From NCBI GenBank assembly GCA_021793235.1, contig JAJYTD010000001.1, positions 310,001 to 374,000 on the forward strand: a DNA stretch of 64,000 nt, written 5' to 3'. Origin of the DNA: Actinomycetes bacterium. Lineage in GTDB: Bacteria; Actinomycetota; Actinomycetes; Streptosporangiales; Streptosporangiaceae. Of the stretch, positions 55,617 to 63,218 are shown piece after piece; the stretch's first letter is position 1; each line of letters starts with the position of its first letter. The position numbers were made by a program, and so were the translations under genes. The notes beneath the pieces were generated by a model. That model searched no databases and had not been told where the DNA came from. It saw only the letters and a program-made list of their open reading frames with translations.

Positions 55617-56792
55617 TCAGGCGTGCAGAACGACGGCCAGACCCTGGCCGACGCCGATGCAGATCGCGGCGAGTCCCCAGCCGCCGCCGCGTCGGCGCAG
55701 CTCGTGGGCGAGCGATCCGAGGATGCGCGCGCCTGAAGCGCCGAGCGGATGGCCGATGGCGATCGCGCCGCCGTTAGGGTTGACGATCGCGGGATCCAGT
55801 TCGGGCCAGAGCCGCAGGCATGCCAGCGACTGTGCGGCGAAGGCCTCGTTGAGTTCCACGACGGACAGGTCGCCCCAGCCGATGCCGGCGCGGCGCAGCG
55901 CCGTTTCCGCGGCCTCGACCGGGCCGATGCCGAACCGGTGCGGCTCGACAGCGGCCACGCCCCGGCTGACGATGCGGGCCAGAGGGGTGTGCCCGGTCGC
56001 GCGGGCGGCCGCCTCGTCGCCGATCAGCAGCGCGGCGGCGCCGTCGTTGAGCGGGGACGCGTTGCCGGCGGTGATCGTGCCATCGGGCCGGAACGCGGGT
56101 TTGAGCCCGCCCAGCTTCTCCAGCGACGACTCGCGGATGCTCTCGTCGCGCTCGATTTCAACGCCGGGAACGGCAACGATCTCGTCGTCGAAGGCGCCCG
56201 TGGCCCATGCGGCCGCGGCGTTGGTGTGGCTGCGCAGCGCGAACGCGTCCTGCTCGGCGCGCCCGATGCCGTGCATCTGCGCGACCTGCTCGGTGGACTC
56301 GCCCAGCGACACGGTCCATTCTTCGGGCATCCGCGGGTTGACCATACGCCAGCCCAGGGTGGTGGAGTGCAGTGTCTCGTGGCCCGCGGGGAAGCCCTTG
56401 GCCGGTTTCTGCAGCACCCACGGCGCACGGCTCATGGACTCCACGCCGCCGGCCAGGACCAGGGAGGCGTCGCCGACGGCCACCGCGCGGTTGGCGGCGA
56501 TGGCGGCCTCCAACCCTGATCCGCACAGCCGGTTCAGCGTCGCCCCGGGCACCGATGTGGGCAGGCCGGCGAGCAGTCCCGCCATGCGCGCCACGTTCCG
56601 GTTGTCCTCGCCGGCGCCGTTGGCGTCGCCGAAGTAGATGTCGTCGATCGCCGCGGGGTCAAGGCCGGGGGCGCGCTCCACGAGGCCGCGCACGGCGTAT
56701 GCGGCGAGGTCGTCGGGGCGGGTTCCGGCGAGCGCGCCGCCGTATTTGCCGAAGGGGGTGCGGACCGCGTCCAGGACGAATACGTCAGTCAT
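55617..56792 (-). CDS. pcaF: 3-oxoadipyl-CoA thiolase
   Basis: A 391-residue thiolase that cleaves 3-oxoadipyl-CoA to succinyl-CoA and acetyl-CoA, the last step of the pathway. The acyl-accepting C90 is in LNRLCGSGLEA, the GHPLGASGAR histidine motif is near residue 350, and the terminal CIGVGQG cysteine is present. The ATG at 56792 was chosen over an upstream start, with GGAAG preceding it. The length is typical. Confidence 0.94.
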   Translation of the reverse strand: MTDVFVLDAVRTPFGKYGGALAGTRPDDLAAYAVRGLVERAPGLDPAAIDDIYFGDANGAGEDNRNVARMAGLLAGLPTSVPGATLNRLCGSGLEAAIAANRAVAVGDASLVLAGGVESMSRAPWVLQKPAKGFPAGHETLHSTTLGWRMVNPRMPEEWTVSLGESTEQVAQMHGIGRAEQDAFALRSHTNAAAAWATGAFDDEIVAVPGVEIERDESIRESSLEKLGGLKPAFRPDGTITAGNASPLNDGAAALLIGDEAAARATGHTPLARIVSRGVAAVEPHRFGIGPVEAAETALRRAGIGWGDLSVVELNEAFAAQSLACLRLWPELDPAIVNPNGGAIAIGHPLGASGARILGSLAHELRRRGGGWGLAAICIGVGQGLAVVLHA

Positions 56793-56826
56793 GGTGGGCT
56801 TCCATCCGTCGAATCGGGTATGGGGG

Positions 56827-57579
56827 CTAGGCACCCGTGAGTGAACGTAGTACCGACAATTCCGACGCCGTCGGCGCTTCTGTGGCCGCCAGGTCCGGCG
56901 CGACCGCGAGATCCCAGCCGGTGGCGGCGCGCACGTCCGCCACTGTGGTGCCCGGGTGCACGCTCACCAGGGTGAGTTCGCGGGTGTTCGGGTCGGGTTC
57001 CAGGATGCCCAGATCGGTGATGACGCGTGTGGGGCCCTTGCCGAGCAGGCCGAGGCGTTCGCGGTCGCCGGGGCCGCCGCCGTGGCCCACCGAGGTCACG
57101 AAGTCGACCTTGTCCACGAAGGCACGCCGGCTCTGCCGCACGATGACGATGACCTCACGGCAGGAGGCGGCGATCTCAGGAGCGCCGCCGGCGCCGGGAA
57201 GCCGGACCTTGGGGTCGGCGTAGTCGCCGATGACCGTGGTGTTGATGTTGGCGTACCGGTCGATCTGTGCGGCCCCGAGGAATCCGACGTCGATCCGGCC
57301 GGGTTGCAGCCAGTAGTTGAAGATCTCCGGTACCGAGACGACGGTGTCGGCGGTGTCGGCGAGTACGCCGTCGCCGATGGACAGGGGCAGCGTATCCGGC
57401 TCGGTGCCCAGCGTCCCCGACTCATAGATCATCCACAGGTCGGGCGCGTGCGTGCGGCGGGCGAGGTTGGCGGCGGTGCTCGGGAGGCCGATGCCGACGA
57501 AGCAGGCCATATCGGAGGTGAGGGAGCGCGCCGCGGCGACCGTCATGATCTCGTCCGCGGTGTATGCGGTCGCGGTCAA
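56827..57579 (-). CDS. pcaJ: 3-oxoadipate CoA-transferase subunit B
   Basis: A 250-residue class I CoA-transferase beta subunit. It has the glycine-rich FVGIGLPSTAANLA and the active-site Glu in MIYESGTLGTEP, a variant of the usual SENG motif. It ends with LGRLLG-like and PGTTVADVRAATGW elements. The TTG at 57579 overlaps the pcaI stop (TTGA), and AGGAT precedes it. With PcaI it activates 3-oxoadipate using succinyl-CoA. Confidence 0.9.
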   Translation of the reverse strand: MTATAYTADEIMTVAAARSLTSDMACFVGIGLPSTAANLARRTHAPDLWMIYESGTLGTEPDTLPLSIGDGVLADTADTVVSVPEIFNYWLQPGRIDVGFLGAAQIDRYANINTTVIGDYADPKVRLPGAGGAPEIAASCREVIVIVRQSRRAFVDKVDFVTSVGHGGGPGDRERLGLLGKGPTRVITDLGILEPDPNTRELTLVSVHPGTTVADVRAATGWDLAVAPDLAATEAPTASELSVLRSLTGA

Positions 57580-58406
57580 GGTATCCTGCCTTCCCTAGCG
57601 GGCCGTGCACCGCCGTAGACGTCGCTCTCCAGCCAGCGTTCGAATGCGTCGCGGTCGCGGCTGATGGCGTCCCACTCCTGGTACGCGCTGTTGTCGCGGA
57701 TGTAATAACCGTGTGCGTAGGAGGGGCGGGCGCCGCCGGGGGCCTCGGCCACCGCGGTGACCACCCGGCTGGGCAGCAGCACCTGGCCGGGGACGGGTTC
57801 GAGTTCGTCCACGACCTCCTCGACGGTGACGAGCGTTCTCCGGGCGGCGAGTGCGGCTTCTTTCTGCACGCCGGTGATCCCCCACAGCTGGACGTTTCCC
57901 GCGCGGTCGGCGCGCTGGGCGTGCACGATGGTGACATCGGGGTTGAGGGCGGGCACGGCGGTCAGGCGCTCACCGGTGAACGGGCAGTCGATGGTCTTGA
58001 TGCTGGCCGTCTGCCCCATGAGGTCGGTGCCGACGTAGCCGCGGAGCACCGCGAACGGTACCCCTGAGGCGCCGGCGGCATAGCGGTTGGCCATGCCCGC
58101 GTGGCTGTGCTCTTCGATCTCCAAGGGGACGGGCCAGCCGTTCTGGATGGCGTCGCGGAAGCGGTGCAGGGAGCCCACGCCGGGATTGCCGCCCCAGGAG
58201 AACACCAGCTTGCGGGCGCAGCCCGCACCGATCATCTGGTCATAGACCACGTCGGGCGTCATCCGCGCGAGGGTCAGATCATGTCGGCCCTGCCTGATGA
58301 TCTCGTGGCCGGCGGCCACCGGAATCAAGTGGGTGAAGCCTTCCAGCGCGACCGTGTCCCCGTCGTGAACGAGCTCGCGGATCCCCTCGTCCAACGGCAC
58401 GATCAT
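57576..58406 (-). CDS. pcaI: 3-oxoadipate CoA-transferase subunit A
   Basis: A 276-residue class I CoA-transferase alpha subunit (DGDTVALEGFTHLIPVAAGHEIIRQ, then KLVFSWGGNPGVGS). It is the first gene of the pca operon and follows a promoter region with a TGTTC-N7-GAACA palindrome at 58441-58457. The ATG at 58406 has AAGGATGGG upstream. It is longer than Pseudomonas PcaI and closer to the actinobacterial and GctA-like group. Its identity relies partly on the operon. Confidence 0.9.
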   Translation of the reverse strand: MIVPLDEGIRELVHDGDTVALEGFTHLIPVAAGHEIIRQGRHDLTLARMTPDVVYDQMIGAGCARKLVFSWGGNPGVGSLHRFRDAIQNGWPVPLEIEEHSHAGMANRYAAGASGVPFAVLRGYVGTDLMGQTASIKTIDCPFTGERLTAVPALNPDVTIVHAQRADRAGNVQLWGITGVQKEAALAARRTLVTVEEVVDELEPVPGQVLLPSRVVTAVAEAPGGARPSYAHGYYIRDNSAYQEWDAISRDRDAFERWLESDVYGGARPAREGRIP

Positions 58407-58440
58407 GAGAATCCCATCCTTTGTTCGGATGCCGAATGCT

Positions 58441-58457
58441 TGTTCTCAAAGCGAACA
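58441..58457. promoter_or_regulatory. PcaR-like operator before pcaI
   Basis: TGTTCTCAAAGCGAACA is a TGTTC-N7-GAACA palindrome. An accessory TGTTCG half-site lies at 58422-58427. A candidate leftward -10 (TATTGT, complement of 58455-58460) overlaps it, with a TTCGGC -35 16 bases away. IclR-family PcaR/PcaU/PobR sites have similar half-sites. Confidence 0.65.
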
Positions 58458-58519
58458 ATATTGGTCTGAAGGTAGCGCCGAAGGGGAGAGGGGTCAAGGC
58501 CGGACGGAGGCGGGAGTGG

Positions 58520-59353
58520 TCAGACGAGCCGCGTGCTGGCGCGTGAGGCGATCTCCAGGTCCGCCTCGATCCGGGCGGTCGTGGCCAGCAGTTCGGGCAG
58601 CAGGTCGCGTCGGATGTCTGCCACGGAAGTGCGGTTGGCGTGCACCGAGACATTGGCCGCGGCGATCACCCGGCCCTCGCTGTCGCGGATCGGTGCGGCC
58701 ACCGACCGCAGCCCTTCCTCCAGCTCCTGGTCCACCATCGCCCAGCCCTGGCCGCGGACGCGGTCGATCTCGGCGCGCAGGCGCGCGACCGAGGTGATGG
58801 TGCGGGAGGTCAGCGGCTCGAGTTCGACGCGGGACAGGTACTCGTCGAGGGCGCGGGGCGGCTTGCCGGACAGCAGTACCCGCCCCATGGAGGTGACGCA
58901 GGCGGGGAAGCGGGTTCCGACGCTGATCGTCACGGTCATGATCCGAGACGTGGCCGCGCGCGCGACGTAGACGACATCGTCGCCGTCGAGTACGGACACC
59001 GATGACGATTCCCGGACCTCAGCGGTGAGCTGCTGCAGGTGCGGCTGGGCGACCTCGGGCAGTCCGGCGGAGGAGAGGTAGGCATAGCCCAACTCCAGAA
59101 CCCGCGGGGTGAGCGTGAACATCCGGCCATCGGTGCGGACATAACCCAGGTCGGCCAGCGTGAGCAGGAAGCGCCGAGCGGCGGCCCGGGTCAGCCCGGT
59201 GGACCGGGCGACCTCGCTCAGGGTCATCGACGGCCTCCGGGCGGAGAACGCCCGGATGACCGCGATACCGCGCTCCAGAGATTGGACGAAGTGGTCGCCG
59301 CGGTGGGCCTCCGGCTGCGGTCCGCCCGTGGGCCCGGGCTCGTTCTCGGTCAT
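58520..59353 (-). CDS. pcaR: IclR-family regulator of the pca genes
   Basis: A 277-residue IclR protein with an N-terminal winged helix (QSLERGIAVIRAFS and TLSEVARSTGLTRAAARRFLLTL) and an effector GAF-like domain (HRDLLPELLATTARI end). The PcaR/PcaU/PobR subgroup is suggested by the FVQSLERG start and the pca operon lying directly downstream. A protocatechuate or beta-ketoadipate type effector is expected. The ATG at 59353 has AAAGGAG upstream at close spacing; an ATG at 59371 would add six residues. Three copies of a matching palindrome flank the gene. Confidence 0.87.
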   Translation of the reverse strand: MTENEPGPTGGPQPEAHRGDHFVQSLERGIAVIRAFSARRPSMTLSEVARSTGLTRAAARRFLLTLADLGYVRTDGRMFTLTPRVLELGYAYLSSAGLPEVAQPHLQQLTAEVRESSSVSVLDGDDVVYVARAATSRIMTVTISVGTRFPACVTSMGRVLLSGKPPRALDEYLSRVELEPLTSRTITSVARLRAEIDRVRGQGWAMVDQELEEGLRSVAAPIRDSEGRVIAAANVSVHANRTSVADIRRDLLPELLATTARIEADLEIASRASTRLV

Positions 59354-59375
59354 GTGCTCCTTTCCACTCATGGGA

Positions 59376-59392
59376 TGTTCTCACGCCGAACA
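59376..59392. promoter_or_regulatory. PcaR-like operator before the iclR gene
   Basis: TGTTCTCACGCCGAACA, a TGTTC-N7-GAACA palindrome, lies 22 bases upstream of the regulator start codon. It supports autoregulation and matches the pcaI site in 14 of 17 bases. Confidence 0.65.
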
Positions 59393-59408
59393 CAATGCTC
59401 CTGCCGGG

Positions 59409-59450
59409 TTGACTGGCTAGAGCCGATCCTCTACGTTCGCTTTCAGAACA
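59409..59450 (+). promoter_or_regulatory. Importer promoter with overlapping PcaR-like operator
   Basis: TTGACT (59409-59414), a 17-base spacer and TACGTT (59432-59437) form a good promoter for the importer genes. The operator CGTTCGCTTTCAGAACA (59434-59450) overlaps the -10. Read on the minus strand it matches the pcaI site at 15 of 17 positions. A further partial copy follows at 59453-59469. Confidence 0.6.
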
Positions 59451-59646
59451 TTCGTTCGCAAAACGCACAGAGTAAAGGTGCGTTACGCCGCGGTGACCCC
59501 AGAGGGGATCCAGGCCGGTGCTGAGCCCCGCGAGCGCCCCCGCAAGCGCCCCCTCGGGGTGCCGGCCGCCGTTCCCGGCGCGCACACCTGACCCTCCCCT
59601 CCCACCCCGACCCCGTCCCCTATCCCCCGAAAACAGGAGGCCTCCG

Positions 59647-60606
59647 ATGCGCCGTCGTAAGATCCTTGCTCTGGCCGGAGCCACACTGCTGATCACGGCA
59701 TCCGCCTGCGGCGGAGGTGAGTCGGAAAAGAGCGGCGGACTCCAGAAGATCACCGTCAGCTCCATGCCGATCGTCGATGTCGCCCCGCTGCACCTCGGTG
59801 TGGACCAGGGGTACTTCGAGGACCACGGCCTCGAAGTCGAGATCAAGAACAACACCGGCGGTGCCCAGGCGATCCCCGGTGTGGTCAGCGGAGACTACGA
59901 TTTCGCCTTCGGCAACATCACCTCTGTGATCGTCGCCCGCGGCGAAGACCTGCCGATGAAGGTCGTTTCCAACGGCGTGACGACGACCGGTGAGCAAGGC
60001 AACGACTTCGGGGGCGTCGTGGTGCCCGAAGGCAGCGACATCACCGAGCCGGCGCAGCTCGCCGGCAAGAAGATCGCGGTGAACAACCTCAAGAACATCG
60101 GGGACACCACCGTGCGCAACTCCGTCCGCAAGGACGGCGGCGACCCCAAGGACATCGAGTTCGTCGAAATGCCCTTCCCCGACATGCCGGCGGCGGTGGA
60201 GAACGGCGAGGTCGACGCGGCCTGGGTGGTGGAGCCCTTCCTCACCACCGCGCTCAGCAACGGAGCCACCGAGGTCGCCTCCAACTTCGTGGACGCCCAC
60301 CCGTCGCTCTCCATCGCCTCCTACTTCACCACCGAGAAGGTCATCGCCGAGGACCCCGAACTCGTGGAGGCCTTCACCGCCGCCATGCACGAGTCGCTCA
60401 CCTACGCCGACGCCAACCCCGAAGAGGTGCGCCGGATCCTCACCACCTACACCGAGATGGACGAAGAGCTCATCGAGGAGATCCGGCTCCCGGCGTTCCC
60501 GCCCGAGGCCGACCCCGAGTCCGCTCAGGCGATCGCGGACCTGATGGTCGAGGACGGCCTCGTCGACTCCGAGCCGGACATCGACGCGCTCTTCCACCAG
60601 AAGTGA
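59647..60606 (+). CDS. ABC substrate-binding lipoprotein (NMT1/SsuA type)
   Basis: A 319-residue binding lipoprotein. The signal peptide has a lipobox-like TASAC within the first 25 residues. The body is NMT1/THI5-like (MPIVDVAPLHLGVDQGYFEDHGLEVEI and FPDMPAAVENGEVDAAWVVEPFLTTAL). Family members bind aliphatic sulfonates, nitrate, thiamine precursors, taurine or aromatic acids. The adjacent aromatic genes and shared operator favour an aromatic ligand, which is inferred. The ATG at 59647 has AGGAGG upstream, with a roughly 200-base leader after the predicted promoter. Confidence 0.85.
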   Translation: MRRRKILALAGATLLITASACGGGESEKSGGLQKITVSSMPIVDVAPLHLGVDQGYFEDHGLEVEIKNNTGGAQAIPGVVSGDYDFAFGNITSVIVARGEDLPMKVVSNGVTTTGEQGNDFGGVVVPEGSDITEPAQLAGKKIAVNNLKNIGDTTVRNSVRKDGGDPKDIEFVEMPFPDMPAAVENGEVDAAWVVEPFLTTALSNGATEVASNFVDAHPSLSIASYFTTEKVIAEDPELVEAFTAAMHESLTYADANPEEVRRILTTYTEMDEELIEEIRLPAFPPEADPESAQAIADLMVEDGLVDSEPDIDALFHQK

Positions 60607-61469
60607 ACATGATGACCGCAGACTCCGTGCGACCCGCGCGCACCCCCACCGACCAGCGACGGTTGGCGGGGGCGCGCCGCCCTGTTCGGGCGCGCGTCCC
60701 CGGGGCCGGCGCGCTTTTGGGCGCCGGCGGCGCGGCCGCGTCCCTGCTGATCTGGGAGATCGTCCCCAGATCCGGAGTGGTCTCGCCCAAATACCTGCCG
60801 CCGGCCTCGGAAGTGCTGGCGGCCTTCGTGGAGCGCCTCGCCCTGCAGTCGTTTTGGACCGCGGTCGGCGACACCCTCATCACCTGGGCACTGGGACTGG
60901 CGATCGCGTTCGCCGCGGCCGTCGTCCTCGGATTCCTCGTGGGCTCGGTCCCGCTCCTGCGCACCTTCACCTCCTCCACAGTGGAGTTCCTGCGGCCGAT
61001 CCCGTCCGTAGCGCTCATCCCACTGGCGGTCCTGATCTATGGCACCGGCATGCAGGCCACCCTGCTGCTGGTGGTCTACGCCGCGTTCTGGCAGATCTAC
61101 ATCCAGGTGCTCTACGGGGTGGTCGACGTCGACCCGGTCGCCGAGCAGACCGCCCGCTCCTACGGACTGGGGCGCTGGTCCCGGGCGCGCCACGTCACTT
61201 GGCCTTCGGCGCTGCCCTACCTGATCACCGGGGTGCGTCTGGGCGCGGCCGTCGCACTCATCCTGACCATCACCGGCCAGCTCACCATCGGCAGCCCCGG
61301 CCTGGGACAGTCGATCGACGTCGCCCGCAGCAGCGGTGCCGTCGCCTCCGTCTACGCGCTGATCCTGGCGACCGGGATCCTCGGCGTCACCGTCAACGTC
61401 GGCGTCCGCGCAGTGGAACGCCGGGTACTGCGCTGGCACACGTCGGTCCGTGGGGAGAACACAGCATGA
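60603..61469 (+). CDS. ABC permease (SsuC type), first copy
   Basis: A 288-residue binding-protein-dependent permease with about six membrane helices. The EAA-like loop is seen around EQTARSYGLGRWSRARHVTWPSALPYLITGVRLG. The N-terminal 45 residues are basic and hydrophilic. The GTG at 60603 overlaps the lipoprotein stop (GTGA). It forms a heterodimer with the next permease, since two different permease genes are present where SsuC systems usually have one. Confidence 0.88.
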   Translation: MNMMTADSVRPARTPTDQRRLAGARRPVRARVPGAGALLGAGGAAASLLIWEIVPRSGVVSPKYLPPASEVLAAFVERLALQSFWTAVGDTLITWALGLAIAFAAAVVLGFLVGSVPLLRTFTSSTVEFLRPIPSVALIPLAVLIYGTGMQATLLLVVYAAFWQIYIQVLYGVVDVDPVAEQTARSYGLGRWSRARHVTWPSALPYLITGVRLGAAVALILTITGQLTIGSPGLGQSIDVARSSGAVASVYALILATGILGVTVNVGVRAVERRVLRWHTSVRGENTA

Positions 61470-62275
61470 CCGCGTACACGACCCGGTCGGCCGGGTTCGC
61501 CCGCAAGGCGGTCGGCCGCATCGCCGCCTGGTTCCTGCTTCCGCTGCTGCTCGTCCTGCTGTGGTGGGCGAGCAGCCTGTCCAGCGGCAACTACTACATG
61601 ACCCCCCCGAACGAGATCGCCACGACGTTCGGTGAGGTCTGGACCGCCGAGGCCGTCTCCACCGATGTGCTGCCCAGCGTCGCCCGGCTGCTGTCGGGCT
61701 TTGCCATCGCGGCGGTCCTGGGCACCGTACTCGGCATGGCGCTAGGGCTGTCACCGCGGCTCCGGGCGCTCACCGAGCCCGTCCTGGAGTTCTTCCGGGC
61801 GATCCCGCCACCGGTCCTGGTGCCGCTGCTGATGCTCCTCATCGGAGTGAACACATCGATGAAGCTGGCGGTCATCATCTCCGGCTGCGTGTGGCCGATC
61901 CTGCTCAACACCATCGAAGGGGTGCGCGCCGTCGACCCGGTGCTCACCGACACCTGCCGCTGCTACGGAATCCGCGGCCGCCGCTGGCTCACGACCCTGG
62001 TGCTGCGTTCGGCGAGCCCGCAGATCATGGCCGGGCTCCGGCAGGGACTGTCCATCGCCATCATCTTGATGGTCATCAGCGAGATGTTCGCCAGCAACAG
62101 CGGACTGGGCTATGCCATCCAGGAGTTCCAGCGCAGCTTCGCCATCCCCGAAATGTGGACCGGCATCGTGCTGCTCGGCCTGCTCGGCGTCGTCCTATCG
62201 GTGCTGTTCGGACTGGTGGAACGGCGCGTACTCGCCTGGTACCACGGCATGCGCGCCGCGCACCGGGCGGGCTGA
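61466..62275 (+). CDS. ABC permease (SsuC type), second copy
   Basis: A 269-residue permease with about six membrane helices and an EAA-like loop (TDTCRCYGIRGRRWLTTLVLRSASPQIMAGLRQG). The ATG at 61466 overlaps the first permease stop (ATGA). It is a diverged paralogue of the first, with a similar C-terminus (LVERRVLAWYHG). The pairing suggests a heterodimeric channel. Confidence 0.88.
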   Translation: MTAYTTRSAGFARKAVGRIAAWFLLPLLLVLLWWASSLSSGNYYMTPPNEIATTFGEVWTAEAVSTDVLPSVARLLSGFAIAAVLGTVLGMALGLSPRLRALTEPVLEFFRAIPPPVLVPLLMLLIGVNTSMKLAVIISGCVWPILLNTIEGVRAVDPVLTDTCRCYGIRGRRWLTTLVLRSASPQIMAGLRQGLSIAIILMVISEMFASNSGLGYAIQEFQRSFAIPEMWTGIVLLGLLGVVLSVLFGLVERRVLAWYHGMRAAHRAG

Positions 62276-62326
62276 GCACGATGCCGCACCATCTCCCCGC
62301 CCACCGCCCCACACGAGAAGGTCACC

Positions 62327-63109
62327 ATGCTTGAGGTCACCGGACTGCAGAAGATCTACCGGGACAGGGAACGCGAGGTCGAGGCCGTGCGCGACCTGAC
62401 CTTCCAGCTCACCGAAGGCGAGCTGGCCTGCCTTGTCGGCCCCTCGGGCTGCGGCAAGACCACCCTGCTGAAGTGCATCGCGGGGCTGATGGAGCCGACC
62501 TCGGGCACCGTCGAGCTCGCCGGGCGTTCAGTCACCGGGCCGCCGCCGGACATGGCCGTGGTCTTCCAGGAGTACGGGCGCAGCCTGTTCCCCTGGCTGA
62601 CCGTGCAGGGCAACATCGAGCTGCCGCTCAAGGAGAAGAAGCTGCCCAAGAAGCGCCGTGGTGAGCTGGTCGCCGAGTCGCTGGAGGCGGTCGGCCTCTC
62701 CGGCTCCGCGAGGGCCTACCCCTGGCAGCTCTCCGGCGGGATGCAGCAGCGCGTGGCGATCGCCCGCGCCATCGCCTACGAGCCGCGCGTGCTGCTGATG
62801 GACGAACCCTTCGCCGCTGTGGACGCCCAGACCCGCGCGGACCTCGAGGACCTGATCCGCGACCTCTGGAACCGCTTCGACATGACCGTCCTGTTCGTCA
62901 CGCACGACATCGACGAAGCGGTCTACCTCGGCCAGCGGGTGCTCGTTCTGTCCTCCTCGCCCACGGTGGTCCAGGACGACGTCTCCATCAACCTGCCGTC
63001 TGTGCGCGACCAGCTCACTACGCGCTCTGACGCCCGCTTCACCGAACTGCGCACGCGGATCTATTCCGAGATCCAAAACGCCAAACACACCTCTGCGGCC
63101 GCGAAGTAG
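62327..63109 (+). CDS. ABC importer ATPase (SsuB/TauB type)
   Basis: A 260-residue single-domain ATPase. Walker A is GPSGCGKTT, the Q-loop VVFQEYGRSLFPWLTV is typical of the nitrate/sulfonate/taurine class, the signature is LSGGMQQR and Walker B is VLLMDEPFAAVD. The ATG at 62327 lies 51 bases after the permease, with AGAAGG upstream. It completes the four-gene importer. Confidence 0.92.
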   Translation: MLEVTGLQKIYRDREREVEAVRDLTFQLTEGELACLVGPSGCGKTTLLKCIAGLMEPTSGTVELAGRSVTGPPPDMAVVFQEYGRSLFPWLTVQGNIELPLKEKKLPKKRRGELVAESLEAVGLSGSARAYPWQLSGGMQQRVAIARAIAYEPRVLLMDEPFAAVDAQTRADLEDLIRDLWNRFDMTVLFVTHDIDEAVYLGQRVLVLSSSPTVVQDDVSINLPSVRDQLTTRSDARFTELRTRIYSEIQNAKHTSAAAK

Positions 63110-63218
63110 AAGAACCGGAGGCGCACAGCATGACGCATGTCCGCGAGGACAGGCAGCGCGCACGGTCCGCGCCGCCCCTTTGACCCGCTGTTCGCCATTC
63201 CGGCCTTAGGAGTGCATG

